This document shows, in pieces, positions 22,290-32,557 of a DNA stretch of 64,000 bases. The stretch comes from Phyllobacterium calauticae (lineage in GTDB: Bacteria; Pseudomonadota; Alphaproteobacteria; Rhizobiales; Rhizobiaceae): assembly GCF_019991125.1 (NCBI RefSeq), contig NZ_JAGENB010000006.1:62001-126000 (forward strand). Reading direction: 5' to 3'. Below the pieces are notes generated by a model, which saw only the letters and a list, made by a program, of their open reading frames with translations, had not been told where the DNA came from and ran no database searches. The position numbers were made by a program, and so were the translations under genes. Positions within the stretch are counted from its first letter, which is position 1. Each line of letters begins with the position of its first letter.

Positions 22290-23132
22290 CTAGCCCAATT
22301 CGAAGGTTGTGATGCCAAAAATCCGGTCGAGCGGCAATTCGGGCGCCGCTCCGCGATACATGCGTGCGGTTTCGAACACCGGCGCCAGACCGTACCGGTC
22401 GCAAAGGCGCCGCGCGGCCCCATTGGTCCCGGGAATATCCAGAAAGACCTGCGCATCCCCGGCTGTTGCTGCGAGGGATTGAAACAGCCGGTCGGCGGTC
22501 TCTTCGGTTTCGGCAAACAAGGGACCGATTTTGCAGCCCTCGCGGCATGCGCGCACGACGCCATACCCCGCGATTTTTCCGTCGACAATGCAGGCCAGGC
22601 CGTGGCGGGAGCCGGACGGGCCGAGCCAGGCACGGATAAACGATTCCCGTGGTTCGGGATTGAATTGACGGTCATAGGCGGCGACAGCACCGATCCATTG
22701 CGCATCGATGGCGACGATATTGCCGCTGGAGGGTGCCCTGCAGCCGGGCGCGCCGCCATAGCGGTAATTCGCATGGGCATAGACAAATCCCGACTTCCGA
22801 TAGTTTTCCTGCTGGGCAACGACACCATCAAGACCGACGGTCTGTCCGGAAAATCCGCTCAGCACGCCCTGCCAGAGCGACCAGCCGAAACCCAGACCGC
22901 GCGATTGCGCACGCACCATGTAGAAGCCGAGAAAGCCGTAGTCTCGCGCATAGCGGACCAGCGAGACCGCTGCCGTCAGCTCACCATTCACCTCAAGCAC
23001 GTGATAGCCCTTGGGGTCCGCGGCCCAGAATGCGTCCGCATCGTCCAAACCGGGGTTCCAGCCCTCGGCGGCTGCCCAGTCGATGATGGTGGCAAGGTCA
23101 TGGCGCTCGGCGATTCGGATGAAAGCTGTCAT
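22290..23132 (-). CDS. GNAT family N-acetyltransferase with C-terminal YitH-type domain
   Basis: 280 residues from the ATG giving MTAFIRIAERHDLATIIDWA; the frame is open 42 codons further upstream but without a convincing start. The N-terminal half is a GNAT fold, with the acetyl-CoA region YMVRAQSRGLGFGWSLWQG. The C-terminal half resembles the second acetyltransferase domain of YitH/YitI-like proteins. The substrate is unknown. It ends 4 bp from the convergent thuR stop and its upstream region is shared with lexA, so the SOS box at 23253-23267 (about 120 bp upstream) might also affect it. Confidence 0.78.
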   Translation of the reverse strand: MTAFIRIAERHDLATIIDWAAAEGWNPGLDDADAFWAADPKGYHVLEVNGELTAAVSLVRYARDYGFLGFYMVRAQSRGLGFGWSLWQGVLSGFSGQTVGLDGVVAQQENYRKSGFVYAHANYRYGGAPGCRAPSSGNIVAIDAQWIGAVAAYDRQFNPEPRESFIRAWLGPSGSRHGLACIVDGKIAGYGVVRACREGCKIGPLFAETEETADRLFQSLAATAGDAQVFLDIPGTNGAARRLCDRYGLAPVFETARMYRGAAPELPLDRIFGITTFELG

Positions 23133-23252
23133 GATATTGTGATATCCAACTGGAAACCGACGCAACAGCGCCCTGAACGGGCGCATTATTGCCCGCATAT
23201 GCTTCGTAACCAAGCTTCCAGCATTGCCGCAACGGAATATTAAGCACTTGTA

Positions 23253-23267
23253 GAACAATGCTGGAAC
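23253..23267. promoter_or_regulatory. SOS (LexA) box 1
   Basis: GAACAATGCTGGAAC matches GAAC-N7-GAAC exactly, the reverse complement of the alphaproteobacterial LexA site GTTC-N7-GTTC. It lies 54 bp before the lexA start. Confidence 0.88.
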
Positions 23268-23278
23268 AGATAGTGTTT

Positions 23279-23293
23279 GTTCTGGTTTTGTTT
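23279..23293. promoter_or_regulatory. SOS (LexA) box 2, near-perfect
   Basis: GTTCTGGTTTTGTTT fits GTTC-N7-GTTC at 7 of 8 fixed bases (last base T for C). It begins 11 bp after box 1, in the opposite orientation, and ends 27 bp before lexA. Confidence 0.6.
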
Positions 23294-23320
23294 TTCCGAT
23301 TCCCTGCTAAAGGATCGCCG

Positions 23321-24040
23321 ATGCTCACGCGTAAACAACATGAACTTCTTCTCTTCATTCATGAGCGTCTGAAGGAGACGGGCATTCCGCCATCCTTCGA
23401 CGAAATGAAGGATGCGCTGGATCTGGCCTCCAAATCCGGCATTCACCGGCTGATCACTGCGCTGGAAGAGCGCGGCTTCATTCGTCGGCTTGCGAACAGG
23501 GCACGCGCGCTGGAAGTCCTGCGCCTGCCGGACTCCATCGCACCCGGCCTCAACAGCCAGAGAAAGTTCGAGCCGAGTGTCATCGAGGGCAGTCTCGGAC
23601 GCAATATTGCGCCGCCGAAGCCGCAGCCGCGCGCCTCCAACGATATGGACATGCCTGCCAATGTCAGCATTCCGGTCATGGGCCGGATTGCCGCCGGTGT
23701 GCCGATTTCCGCCATCCAGAACCAGACTCACATGCTGAGCCTTCCGCCAGACATGATCGGCAGCGGCGAACATTACGCGCTTGAGGTCAAGGGCGACTCG
23801 ATGATCGAAGCAGGCATTTTCGACGGCGATACCGTTGTCATCAAGCGCGGCGACACCGCAAGCCCCGGCGAAATCATCGTGGCGCTGGTCGATGATGAGG
23901 AAGCCACCCTCAAGCGGTTCCGCCGCAAGGGTGCCTCGATTGCCCTGGAAGCCGCCAACCCAGCCTATGAAACGCGGATTTTCGGACCGGACCGCGTGCG
24001 GGTGCAGGGCAAGCTCGTCGGCCTGATCCGCCGTTACTGA
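23321..24040 (+). CDS. lexA: SOS repressor LexA
   Basis: A 239-residue autoproteolytic repressor of the DNA-damage response. ATG at 23321 follows AAGGA and gives the standard start [19 protein letters not shown]. The winged helix occupies about 1-70. The self-cleavage site is Ala124-Gly125 in [10 protein letters not shown], and the catalytic pair is Ser159 ([10 protein letters not shown]) and Lys197 (EEATLKRF). The linker is long, as in Rhizobiales. Two SOS boxes upstream imply autoregulation. The 3' end overlaps convergent comEC by 7 bp. Confidence 0.98.
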   Translation: MLTRKQHELLLFIHERLKETGIPPSFDEMKDALDLASKSGIHRLITALEERGFIRRLANRARALEVLRLPDSIAPGLNSQRKFEPSVIEGSLGRNIAPPKPQPRASNDMDMPANVSIPVMGRIAAGVPISAIQNQTHMLSLPPDMIGSGEHYALEVKGDSMIEAGIFDGDTVVIKRGDTASPGEIIVALVDDEEATLKRFRRKGASIALEAANPAYETRIFGPDRVRVQGKLVGLIRRY

Positions 24041-26505
24041 CCGGCCGCCGCGTCCCGTTCGGCATTGTTCGGGACGCTTTCGATCGCATGGGCCTTGCGT
24101 GAACGCTCCGGGCGGTTGCGCGCCGCATTGGAATGGATGCGGTACTTGTTCCAGGGTCGGTCCGGCGGACCGATCGCCCAGGTCAGGCGGGCCGACTGCA
24201 CCCTTTGCTCCAGCGCTTCTCCGGCTTTCGATAGATCCGTCACGTCACCCTGCCCTTGCCCGCCGGAGCCGAACCGGATTTCGGCAGCACCGTTCAAGGC
24301 GAGATCACGGCGCGTGATCACCATCGGGCCGGGAACGGGGCAACCGGTATCCACGCCGGCAAAGCTTAGCACGACAATATTCCCCTCGCTGCAGGCGGCG
24401 TTCCTTTGCGCTGGATCATCCGTATAGGCAATGATGAGACCGCCCGGTTCTCGCGCCAGACAGAGCTTGCCGGCGCATTCGAAGACACCCTCCGCTGCCT
24501 CTTTGCCGATCCCCGCCGGTTTGACGATCTGTTCCAGCCCAAAGCCCTGCCGCCAGTTGTTCAACGTGAAGGCGCCGCCCTGCGGGCGATTGATCATCAA
24601 TGCCGTGCCATTGCGCACACCGGCCAGCCGGCCATCCTCGGACAGGACGATATCCGCCGGCGCTGTGCGCGCCATGATCAAGACGGCCGCAGCAAACAGC
24701 GGCAGACTGCACAGACGCAACCACGACGAGAGGAATATCAGGATCACAAGTGCCGCGCTCATCAGGATCAGGCTCGGCTGCGGCATCGGACCGAGATTGC
24801 CCGAGGGCGAGAGTGCGGCAACGTGATGGGCGATGAACACGACCAGCTCGATGCCACGCTCCATGACGGCGAACGACAGGAAATCCAGATCGAACGGCAT
24901 CAGCAACAGCGAAAGTACGGCGAAGGGCATGACCAGAACCGAGACCACGGGCAAGGCAAATGCGTTGCCGATCAGTCCGAGCGGTGCGGTATTGTTGAAA
25001 TGATAGGCGGCAAAGATCGCGCTGGCCGAACCGGCGACCAGGGATGTCAGGGCGACTTCACTGATATGATCGCCGATCTTGCCGGTCAGCCGCAACAACA
25101 GGCTGTTGCCGGATGCACGCCGGGCATTCCCGCCGGCCTTGCGCGGCGACCACCAGCCGTAGAATGCGATCAGTGCGGCGGTGGCCGAGTAGGACATCTG
25201 GAAGCTTGGCCCCATCACCTCGTGCGGCGCGATGGCAATGGTTACCAAGGCGGCCAGGGCAACATTACGCAGCGACAGCGCCGCCCGGTCCACGGTCATG
25301 GCGACAAGCATGACTGCCAGCATGACAAAGCTGCGCTGGGCCGCCACGTCGATCCCCGAGAGCAGCAGATAGAATGCCGACGCCAGCAGCGCCGCGCATG
25401 CCGAGAATTTCTTGATGGGATAGCGCGCAGCAAAGTCCGGAAAGAAGGCCATGCACGCACGCAGCGAGCCGATGACGATCCCGGCCACGAGCGCCATGTG
25501 CAATCCCGAAATGGAGAGAATATGCGACAGGCCGCTCAGCCGCATGGCGTTGTTGGTGGCCTCGCTGATGCCATCACGCTGGCCGGTGATCAGCGATGCG
25601 GCGATGGCACCGGCTTCTCCCGGCATATGACCGAGGATACGATCGGTGAGTGCCTGGCGCATCGCAGCGACGGCAAACAGCGTTCTGGTCGTCAAATCAG
25701 CCGGTTCCGGCAGAGAAGCCGCTTCGGGCTTGCCCAGAAAGAAGCCGCTGCCGCCGATGCCCCTGTAGTAATTGTGGAAGGCAAAGTCATAATTGCCCGA
25801 TCGCACGGGACCGGATGGCGGGCGCAGATGCACCAGACCGCGCAGCCCGCTGCCTATGGCAGCTTCAGGTGGCAGGGCGCGGGCCGATACAACCAGCCTT
25901 GCCGGGGCGTAGCGCAGCTGCGGGCGCTCCGTGGCTATCACGTCCATCGTCACGCGCCAGCCGCCCCGCTCGGCGCGGTTGATCGCGACGATGCGGCCGG
26001 TCAGCCGCGTGGTGACGGCGGAGCCGAGCATTGGCGTATCCAGACGCAGCGTTTCCAGCTTGGCACAGAGCATGCCCATGACAACCAGCACTGCGGCGGA
26101 AAGGCACATCCCGATCAGATGCCGCTCGCGTGCCAGGAGTTTGAACCCGGCAAGCGCGGTCAATCCGAAGAGGATGGCGCTCAGCCGCGGTTCCACGGGC
26201 AAGCCGAAATAGACAATGGCGCCGCTGCCGGCAAAAACCGGAACGAACAGGAAAAGGCTGCCGCGATCATAATCCCGCCCGCATGCCCGGGAAACGGCCG
26301 GGAGCAAATCCTGCCCCAACCCCATGCGCCGGCGCAGCGCCGCGGACAGACTCACGCCTCGCCGGGTGACGGCAACATTTTGGGATATTTGGGTCGCAAG
26401 ACCCGGCTCATCGTCCGCCGGACGATCAAAAAACTGCCGTTCACTCGTTTGTGTACTGGTGCCGGGCCCCTGCATTTGCCTCCAATTCTGCCAATGCCCT
26501 TGCAC
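24034..26505 (-). CDS. comEC: ComEC/Rec2 family competence-type membrane protein
   Basis: An 823-residue polytopic inner-membrane protein of the DNA-uptake channel family. The N-terminal DUF4131 region (to about 280) contains an OB-like stretch ([20 protein letters not shown]). The central Competence domain has the hallmark [19 protein letters not shown] near residue 330 and many helices. A soluble tail of about 170 residues follows ([14 protein letters not shown] region) with no HxHxDH metallo-beta-lactamase motif visible. The start used is GTG with GGAG 7 nt upstream; an ATG 10 codons later is possible. The gene is divergent from gltX. Whether the cell is transformable is not known. Confidence 0.88.
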   Translation of the reverse strand: MQGHWQNWRQMQGPGTSTQTSERQFFDRPADDEPGLATQISQNVAVTRRGVSLSAALRRRMGLGQDLLPAVSRACGRDYDRGSLFLFVPVFAGSGAIVYFGLPVEPRLSAILFGLTALAGFKLLARERHLIGMCLSAAVLVVMGMLCAKLETLRLDTPMLGSAVTTRLTGRIVAINRAERGGWRVTMDVIATERPQLRYAPARLVVSARALPPEAAIGSGLRGLVHLRPPSGPVRSGNYDFAFHNYYRGIGGSGFFLGKPEAASLPEPADLTTRTLFAVAAMRQALTDRILGHMPGEAGAIAASLITGQRDGISEATNNAMRLSGLSHILSISGLHMALVAGIVIGSLRACMAFFPDFAARYPIKKFSACAALLASAFYLLLSGIDVAAQRSFVMLAVMLVAMTVDRAALSLRNVALAALVTIAIAPHEVMGPSFQMSYSATAALIAFYGWWSPRKAGGNARRASGNSLLLRLTGKIGDHISEVALTSLVAGSASAIFAAYHFNNTAPLGLIGNAFALPVVSVLVMPFAVLSLLLMPFDLDFLSFAVMERGIELVVFIAHHVAALSPSGNLGPMPQPSLILMSAALVILIFLSSWLRLCSLPLFAAAVLIMARTAPADIVLSEDGRLAGVRNGTALMINRPQGGAFTLNNWRQGFGLEQIVKPAGIGKEAAEGVFECAGKLCLAREPGGLIIAYTDDPAQRNAACSEGNIVVLSFAGVDTGCPVPGPMVITRRDLALNGAAEIRFGSGGQGQGDVTDLSKAGEALEQRVQSARLTWAIGPPDRPWNKYRIHSNAARNRPERSRKAHAIESVPNNAERDAAAGQ

Positions 26506-26587
26506 GACAGCGCTCCTATGCTACATCAACGCCAGATCAAATCGATTGGATGTTAGGCTAATGGCCGAGACGTCTGTTGGAGTCCTT

Positions 26588-28012
26588 ATGTCGTCACCTG
26601 TTGTTACCCGTTTTGCACCCTCCCCGACCGGATACCTCCATATTGGCGGTGCCCGCACGGCCCTGTTCAACTGGCTTTATGCCAAGCATACGGGCGGCAA
26701 GATGCTGCTGCGCATCGAAGACACGGACCGGGAACGCTCCTCGGAAGCGGCTGTCACGGCCATTCTGGATGGCCTGAAGTGGCTGGGCCTCGATTGGGAT
26801 GGTGATGCGGTGTCGCAATATGAGCGCGCGCCCCGTCACCGGGAAGTCGCCGAAGAGCTGGTCGCCAAGGGCAAGGCTTATTATTGCTATGCTTCACCGA
26901 CGGAGCTTGAGGAAATGCGCGAAAAAGCCCGCGCCGAGGGCCGCCCGCCACGCTATGACGGCCGCTGGCGCGATCGCGATCCGAAGGAAGCCCCTGCGGG
27001 CGTCAAGCCGGTCATCCGCATCAAGGCACCGCAGGACGGCGAAACCCTCGTGCGCGACCTCGTACAGGGCGATGTGCGCTTTCCCAACAAGGATCTCGAT
27101 GATTTCATCATCCTGCGCTCCGACGGCAATCCGACCTACATGCACGCGGTTGTTGTCGATGATCATGACATGGGCGTCACCCACATCATCCGTGGTGACG
27201 ATCACCTGACCAATGCCGCGCGCCAGGCCATCATCTATGATGCGATGGGCTGGGATATCCCGGTGATGGGTCATATTCCGCTGATCCACGGTGCGGATGG
27301 GGCAAAGCTGTCGAAGCGTCACGGTGCGCTTGGCGTCGAAGCCTATCGCGCCATGGGCTATCTGCCCGCCGCCCTGCGCAACTATCTCGTCCGCCTCGGC
27401 TGGAGCCATGGCGATGACGAGATCATGTCCGATGCGCAGATGATCGAGTGGTTCGAGATTTCCGACATCAATCGCGGCGCATCGCGCTTCGACTTCCAGA
27501 AGCTCGAAGCGATCAACGGCCACTATATGCGGTTCTCCGCCGATGCAGATCTGGTCAAGGCGATGATCGACATCCTGCCGGAAATCGAAGGCGGCGCGGA
27601 CATTCTGTCGCGGCTGAACGAGCGGACCCGTCAGCAATTGCTGGCGGCAATGCCCGGCCTGAAGGAACGTGCCAAGACGCTGGTCGAACTGGCGGACAGT
27701 GCGAAATACCTGTTTGCGCAGCGCCCGTTGGCATTGGATGAAAAGGCAGCCGGCCTGTTGAATGAAGAGGGCCTGGGTGTGCTTTCCGGTGTTCTCCCGG
27801 CGCTGTCGGCTGTCAATGACTGGACTCCCGAAGCATTGGATGCGGCGGTGCGGGTTCATGCGGAAAATACCGGCCTGAAGCTGGGTAAAATCGCCCAGCC
27901 CTTGCGCGCCGCGCTGACGGGAAGAGCAACATCTCCGGGGGTTTTCGACGTGCTGGCGGTGCTTGGCCGCGAGGAGTCATTGGGGCGTATCGAAGACCGG
28001 ATAAAAGGTTAA
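26588..28012 (+). CDS. gltX: Glutamate--tRNA ligase
   Basis: Class I aminoacyl-tRNA synthetase charging tRNA-Glu. From ATG 26588 (GGAG 5 nt upstream) it is 474 residues, normal for the family, starting [20 protein letters not shown] with the HIGH-type motif HIGG. The KMSKS equivalent is KLSKRHG (about residue 240). An in-frame ATG at 26561 would add nine residues but has a weaker ribosome site. It lies upstream of gltA, as in Brucella-type genomes. Confidence 0.97.
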   Translation: MSSPVVTRFAPSPTGYLHIGGARTALFNWLYAKHTGGKMLLRIEDTDRERSSEAAVTAILDGLKWLGLDWDGDAVSQYERAPRHREVAEELVAKGKAYYCYASPTELEEMREKARAEGRPPRYDGRWRDRDPKEAPAGVKPVIRIKAPQDGETLVRDLVQGDVRFPNKDLDDFIILRSDGNPTYMHAVVVDDHDMGVTHIIRGDDHLTNAARQAIIYDAMGWDIPVMGHIPLIHGADGAKLSKRHGALGVEAYRAMGYLPAALRNYLVRLGWSHGDDEIMSDAQMIEWFEISDINRGASRFDFQKLEAINGHYMRFSADADLVKAMIDILPEIEGGADILSRLNERTRQQLLAAMPGLKERAKTLVELADSAKYLFAQRPLALDEKAAGLLNEEGLGVLSGVLPALSAVNDWTPEALDAAVRVHAENTGLKLGKIAQPLRAALTGRATSPGVFDVLAVLGREESLGRIEDRIKG

Positions 28013-28315
28013 TCCGTAGCCTCGACGGTGCATTTTTTGCATTGCAACATTGTGCCGTTCGGCTACGGTGTCGTGCCTGAGAAAATCAGGATAAAGACCT
28101 TGCAAAGAGGTCAAGGCTTTGGGCCAGTGTGCTGAACGCAGAGGTCAGAAAATAACCTGCCTGGAAGGAACATCCTGTTTCAAAGGCATACTGGAATATG
28201 AAGTAACTCGTGTGCTTTCACTTCCGAAGTTCGACGAGAGTCTACTGCTCAAGCAGCGAACTTCGGAATTGGTACACGGGATGTCAGCGGGAGCTGAAGC
28301 AAGAAAGGAACGGCA
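28013..28315 (+). promoter_or_regulatory. gltX-gltA intergenic region with structured gltA leader
   Basis: 303 bp with no gene that I accept. The main feature is a long hairpin at 28209-28278. The outer pair is CGTGT (28209-28213) with ACACG (28274-28278); then comes a perfect 12-bp stem, TTCCGAAGTTCG (28222-28233) with CGAACTTCGGAA (28257-28268). A small inner hairpin, CTGCT-CA-AGCAG, lies at 28045+200 (28245-28256). Upstream are smaller stems, such as CCTGA-GAAAA-TCAGG near 28077-28091. The gltA ribosome site AAAGGAAC follows the long hairpin. Confidence 0.6.
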
Positions 28316-29608
28316 ATGTCTGAGAATAGCGTCAACATCGATCTGAATGGTCACGAGTTTGCGTTACCGATTAAAAAAGGCACCATCGGACCTGATGTCG
28401 TGGACATTGGAACACTCTACAAGAACACGGGTGCATTCACCTACGATCCGGGTTTTACATCCACAGCCTCCTGCGAGTCGCAGATCACCTATATCGACGG
28501 TGACGAAGGCATTTTGCTGCATCGCGGCTATCCGATCGAACAACTCGCCGAAAAGGGCGACTTCCTCGAAACCTGCTATCTCCTGCTTTACGGCGAACTG
28601 CCGACAAAGAGCCAGAAGCATGATTTCGACTATCGCGTGACGCACCACACCATGGTGCACGAACAGATGTCGCGCTTCTTCAGCGGCTTCCGCCGTGACG
28701 CCCATCCCATGGCGGTCATGGTCGGCTGCGTTGGCGCCCTGTCCGCCTTCTATCACGACTCGACCGATATTTCCGATCCGCATCAGCGCATGGTTGCATC
28801 CATCCGCATGATCGCCAAGATCCCGACCCTGGCTGCGATGGCTTACAAGTATCACATCGGTCAGCCCTTCGTTTACCCGAAGAACAATCTCGATTTCGCC
28901 ACCAACTTCCTGCACATGTGCTTTGCCGTACCGTGCGAAGACTACGTCCCCAATCCGGTTCTTGCCCGCGCAATGGACCGGATTTTCATTTTGCACGCTG
29001 ATCACGAGCAGAATGCCTCGACGTCGACAGTGCGTCTTGCCGGTTCGTCCGGTGCCAATCCGTTCGCCTGTATCGCTGCCGGCATTGCCTGCCTCTGGGG
29101 CCCTGCCCATGGCGGCGCCAATGAGGCTGCGCTCAACATGCTCGGCGAAATCGGTACGGTTGACCGCATTCCGGAATTCATCAACCGCGCCAAGGACAAG
29201 AACGATCCGTTCCGCCTGATGGGCTTTGGCCACCGCGTCTACAAGAACTACGATCCGCGCGCCAAGATCATGCAGCAGACCACCAAGGAAGTTCTCGCCG
29301 AACTCGGCATCAAGGACGATCCGCTGCTCGACGTCGCCATGGAACTGGAGCGCATTGCCCTGACCGACGAATATTTCATCGAGAAGAAGCTCTATCCGAA
29401 CGTCGATTTCTATTCCGGCATCACCTTGAAGGCGCTCGGCTTCCCCACCACCATGTTCACCGTGCTGTTCGCCGTTGCCCGTACGGTTGGCTGGATTGCC
29501 CAGTGGAAGGAAATGATCGAAGACCCACACCAGAAGATCGGCCGCCCGCGCCAGCTTTACACCGGTGCAACGCAGCGCGACTACGTTCCGGTCGGCAATC
29601 GCAAATAA
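28316..29608 (+). CDS. gltA: Citrate synthase (type II, hexameric form)
   Basis: Condenses oxaloacetate and acetyl-CoA to citrate, entering the TCA cycle. The 430-residue length and N-terminal beta-strand domain (residues 1-50) mark the Gram-negative type II enzyme. Catalytic blocks are [33 protein letters not shown] with the active His, and [15 protein letters not shown]. An AAAGGAAC ribosome site precedes the ATG. The long structured leader upstream and the bidirectional terminator downstream bound a single-gene unit. Confidence 0.98.
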   Translation: MSENSVNIDLNGHEFALPIKKGTIGPDVVDIGTLYKNTGAFTYDPGFTSTASCESQITYIDGDEGILLHRGYPIEQLAEKGDFLETCYLLLYGELPTKSQKHDFDYRVTHHTMVHEQMSRFFSGFRRDAHPMAVMVGCVGALSAFYHDSTDISDPHQRMVASIRMIAKIPTLAAMAYKYHIGQPFVYPKNNLDFATNFLHMCFAVPCEDYVPNPVLARAMDRIFILHADHEQNASTSTVRLAGSSGANPFACIAAGIACLWGPAHGGANEAALNMLGEIGTVDRIPEFINRAKDKNDPFRLMGFGHRVYKNYDPRAKIMQQTTKEVLAELGIKDDPLLDVAMELERIALTDEYFIEKKLYPNVDFYSGITLKALGFPTTMFTVLFAVARTVGWIAQWKEMIEDPHQKIGRPRQLYTGATQRDYVPVGNRK

Positions 29609-29624
29609 GATCATCCAGAATACG

Positions 29625-29652
29625 AAAAAAGGCGCCATTCGGCGCCTTTTTC
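29625..29652 (+). terminator. Bidirectional terminator between gltA and lpxB
   Basis: An 11-bp perfect stem (aaaaaggcgcc with ggcgccttttt) has the 4-nt loop ATTC. T-runs occur on both strands, so it can end gltA on plus and the lpxB-containing operon on minus. Confidence 0.9.
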
Positions 29653-29671
29653 ATATCCAAAAGCCTGTTCC

Positions 29672-30853
29672 TCAGGCCCTCTGATGCACGTATTCGAGAA
29701 CTTTCTCGGCGGCAATCTCGCCGGACGGCCGTTCGGTCCGCATCAATGCCGCGATCTCATCGAACCCCTTGAGCTGCAACGCCCGGGCATGGCCGGGTTT
29801 CAGCAGTTGTTCGATCTCGCGGGCCAGCGGGCCGGGACGAACGAACTGGTTGAAATATTCCTGCACGACCCGCTTGTCGGCGATGATATTGGGCAAGGCC
29901 GCACTCCAGACCTTGATGCGCGGCGCAATGAACATGCGCGCCAGCCAGTCAGGCCGGTATGACAACACCGTCGGGATGCGCGCCAGTGCGAGTTCCAGCG
30001 ACACGGTCCCGGACGCGGCCAGAGCCGCGTCGGCTTCGGCGAAGGCTTTCAGGCGTTCCGCTTCGCCCACCACAATGTTTGGCTGGACTTTCCAGCCAGC
30101 AGTGAGCTGGCGCACCAGTGGTTCGACTTTGGGAAGCGTCGGCAATGTCAGCCTGAAGCGGTTGCCGCGTTCCGCCAGCAGTTCAATTGCCTCACCGAAA
30201 GGTTTGGAAAGGCTTGATATTTCTGCTCTTCGCGACCCCGGCAGGACAACAAGATTATGTTCGGTTCTGTCAGCGAAACTGCTTTCCCGCGCCCGGTTCC
30301 GCTCTGCCGCCGCCAGCAGCGGCGCATGGGTCACCAGCCTGTGGCCGACATAGGTGGCGGGCGGGCCGTCGAGATCTTGCAATGCCTGCACCTCGAACGG
30401 CAGAATGGCCAGCACATGGTCGATATAGCCGCGCATCGCCTTGGCGCGTTCCGGGCGCCAGGCCCAGACCGACGGGCTGATATAGTTGATGATCGGGATC
30501 GAGGGATCGGCTGCGCGTACCTTGCGCGCGACGCGATGGGTGAAATCCGGACTGTCGATAATCACGAGGCAATCGGGTTTCGCCGCAATGATGGCTTTGG
30601 CCAGCTGCGCTATGCGGCGGATGAGCTGCGGCAGTTTGGTGACGATGGCCGTCAGCCCGACCAGAGCGATTTCGTGCTGGTCGAACAAGGAGTTGAGGCC
30701 AAGGGCTGAGAGATGCTCGCCGCCGACACCGGTCAGCGTCACCTCGCCCGGATATTGGCGCCGCAGGGCTTGCACCAGATCGGCACCAAGCAGGTCGCCG
30801 GACTCTTCGCCGGTGACAATGGCAAGGCGAAGCGGCTTTGCTGCTGTTTTCAC
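29672..30853 (-). CDS. lpxB: Lipid-A-disaccharide synthase
   Basis: Glycosyltransferase (GT19) joining UDP-2,3-diacylglucosamine and lipid X in lipid A synthesis, at the inner membrane. The start is GTG (VKTAAKPLRLAIVTGEESGD), which overlaps the lpxI stop by four bases (GTGA). This gives 393 residues, a normal length. Motifs include TGEESGDLLGADL, PSVWAWRPERAK and VLPGSRRAEI, with the donor-site end ASGTVSLELAL. It is the last gene of the long minus-strand operon. Confidence 0.96.
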   Translation of the reverse strand: MKTAAKPLRLAIVTGEESGDLLGADLVQALRRQYPGEVTLTGVGGEHLSALGLNSLFDQHEIALVGLTAIVTKLPQLIRRIAQLAKAIIAAKPDCLVIIDSPDFTHRVARKVRAADPSIPIINYISPSVWAWRPERAKAMRGYIDHVLAILPFEVQALQDLDGPPATYVGHRLVTHAPLLAAAERNRARESSFADRTEHNLVVLPGSRRAEISSLSKPFGEAIELLAERGNRFRLTLPTLPKVEPLVRQLTAGWKVQPNIVVGEAERLKAFAEADAALAASGTVSLELALARIPTVLSYRPDWLARMFIAPRIKVWSAALPNIIADKRVVQEYFNQFVRPGPLAREIEQLLKPGHARALQLKGFDEIAALMRTERPSGEIAAEKVLEYVHQRA

Positions 30854-31740
30854 TCGGCCTCCTGCGCAAAAGTTTCGATGAAAATACCGGCTTCGTTGGC
30901 AGCGGCGATTGTTTCGGCATAGCCAAGGATCAGCGTGCGCCGTGCCTCGATGGCAATGCCCTTCAGACCGGCCTTCACCGCATTCTCGACCGTACTTACG
31001 CCGATGGCCGGCAAATCCGCCCGCACTTCCTGCTGCGGCTTGGCGCATTTCACCAGCACACCGCCCTTGCGGTTGATCCGCTTGGCAACGCGCAATTCGG
31101 CCACCCGCTGCAGCATGGCATCGGTGCCCTCCACGCCCTCCAGCGCCACCACGCGGCTGCCGACGGCAATGGCCGCCTGCCCGATATCGAGCGAGCCGAT
31201 CATGATGGCCGCCTCGCGCGCGGCCCGCATATCGGCAATGCTTGCCTGATCGGCTTTCTTCCGGGTGATGGTGCCCACTTCAGGTGCCAGAATATCCGGA
31301 ACGATCTCGTGCGCACCGACAACCCGGAAACCGTAGGATTCAATGGTTGAGATCACGGCCTTGAGCAACCCGTCATCGCCGAGGCGAAAAGCTCGCATGA
31401 AACGATACAACGCGACGAGATTGCCGTTACCGGGCCGCAGCGCCGCGGAGAATTCCGGCCGGTGACGCACGCCCCCCGCCAGAACGACATTGCTGATCTC
31501 TTCCGATTTCAGGATTTTCATCAAGCCGCCCAGCTCGACGATCGAGATTTCGGCGTGCTTGCGCGCATTGATCTCGGGCGATGCCTCGCCCTTGATGGCA
31601 ATGATCAGAGGGTTCGCACCCTGCTTCTGCAGGCTTTCCGCGATGGAAATGGGCAGGAGTCCGTTGCCCGCGACAATCGCCGTGCGGCCCGTTATGGCCG
31701 CCGGTTGCGTCCCATCCGTGGTCTTAGCTGTTGTCGTCAC
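30850..31740 (-). CDS. lpxI: UDP-2,3-diacylglucosamine diphosphatase LpxI
   Basis: Cleaves UDP-2,3-diacylglucosamine to lipid X; in alphaproteobacteria it replaces LpxH. The DUF1009/LpxI blocks are TAIVAGNGLLPISIAESLQ near the start and VKCAKPQQEVRADLPAIGV towards the end, with the catalytic Asp in that block. The probable start is GTG at 31740 (296 residues), overlapping the lpxA 3' end by 17 bp. No better ribosome site or ATG exists in frame, so the first residues are uncertain. It overlaps lpxB by 4 bp. Confidence 0.93.
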   Translation of the reverse strand: MTTTAKTTDGTQPAAITGRTAIVAGNGLLPISIAESLQKQGANPLIIAIKGEASPEINARKHAEISIVELGGLMKILKSEEISNVVLAGGVRHRPEFSAALRPGNGNLVALYRFMRAFRLGDDGLLKAVISTIESYGFRVVGAHEIVPDILAPEVGTITRKKADQASIADMRAAREAAIMIGSLDIGQAAIAVGSRVVALEGVEGTDAMLQRVAELRVAKRINRKGGVLVKCAKPQQEVRADLPAIGVSTVENAVKAGLKGIAIEARRTLILGYAETIAAANEAGIFIETFAQEAE

Positions 31741-32557
31741 TGTCGCTGGTCTCGATTCCGGAACCGAGGGGCGGCGTGCAGAAGGCACGTTTGGTATCAG
31801 CGGTGATGAAATCGACCAGATCGAGAACCGCCGGCGATTGAGAAAAGGCAAGACGCACGTCACTGGCGCGATTACGGACCGGCTTGCTGCGGTCGAACAG
31901 CATGCGCACCGCACGGCGCAGATTGTGTATCTCCGGACGGGCCATGCCCGAGCGCTTCATGCCGACAATGTTCAGGCCGCCCAGATAGGCATGATTGCCG
32001 ATCACCATGCCATAGGGAATGACATCCAGTGCCACCGCTGCAAGCCCGCCGACAAACGCATGGTGGCCAACCCGCACAAACTGATGCAACGCAGCGCCGC
32101 CGCCGATGATGACATTGTTGCCGACGGACACGTGGCCGCCGATCATGACGTTATTGGCAAAGGTCACATTGTCGCCGATGTCGCAATCATGCGCCACATG
32201 CGAATAGGCCAGGAACATGCAGTTGTCGCCAACCGTGGTCAAACCCCGGCTGCCATCGGTGCCGCGATTCATCGTGACGCCTTCGCGGATCGTGCAGTTC
32301 CGGCCAATGACAAGCGTGGTGTGCCCACCCTTGTGCTTGGTGTTCTGCGGATCGCCGCCCAGAATGGCGTTCGGATAGACCTTCGCACCATCGCCGAGGG
32401 TGGTCGCCCCCATGATGACGACATGGCTCAGCAGAGTGACATCATTGCCAATGACCGCTTCCGGTCCGATATGGCAGAATGGCCCGATGTTTACCCTGTC
32501 ACCAATCTTTGCGCCCGCCTCGACAATCGACGTGGGATGAATGCTGGAATTGGACAT
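31724..32557 (-). CDS. lpxA: UDP-N-acetylglucosamine acyltransferase
   Basis: First step of lipid A synthesis: 3-O-acylation of UDP-GlcNAc from hydroxyacyl-ACP. The 277-residue protein is a left-handed beta-helix of hexapeptide repeats (from about residue 5 to 190) with a C-terminal helical domain. The catalytic His lies in the family block EGVTMNRGT/AYSHVAHDCDIGD. ATG at 32557 overlaps the fabZ stop by one base (TGATG); the TTG just upstream is less likely. It is part of the lpxD-fabZ-lpxA-lpxI-lpxB block. Confidence 0.97.
   Translation of the reverse strand: MSNSSIHPTSIVEAGAKIGDRVNIGPFCHIGPEAVIGNDVTLLSHVVIMGATTLGDGAKVYPNAILGGDPQNTKHKGGHTTLVIGRNCTIREGVTMNRGTDGSRGLTTVGDNCMFLAYSHVAHDCDIGDNVTFANNVMIGGHVSVGNNVIIGGGAALHQFVRVGHHAFVGGLAAVALDVIPYGMVIGNHAYLGGLNIVGMKRSGMARPEIHNLRRAVRMLFDRSKPVRNRASDVRLAFSQSPAVLDLVDFITADTKRAFCTPPLGSGIETSDSDDNS

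Noticed and set aside
24406-26556. A 716-codon plus-strand frame antisense to comEC
   Set aside because: The peptide is extremely rich in Gln, His, Arg and Asp with no hydrophobic core; comEC on the other strand has real membrane helices and family motifs.
28119-28346. Small frames in the gltX-gltA gap on both strands
   Set aside because: No ribosome sites, and the sequence is explained better by RNA structure of the gltA leader.
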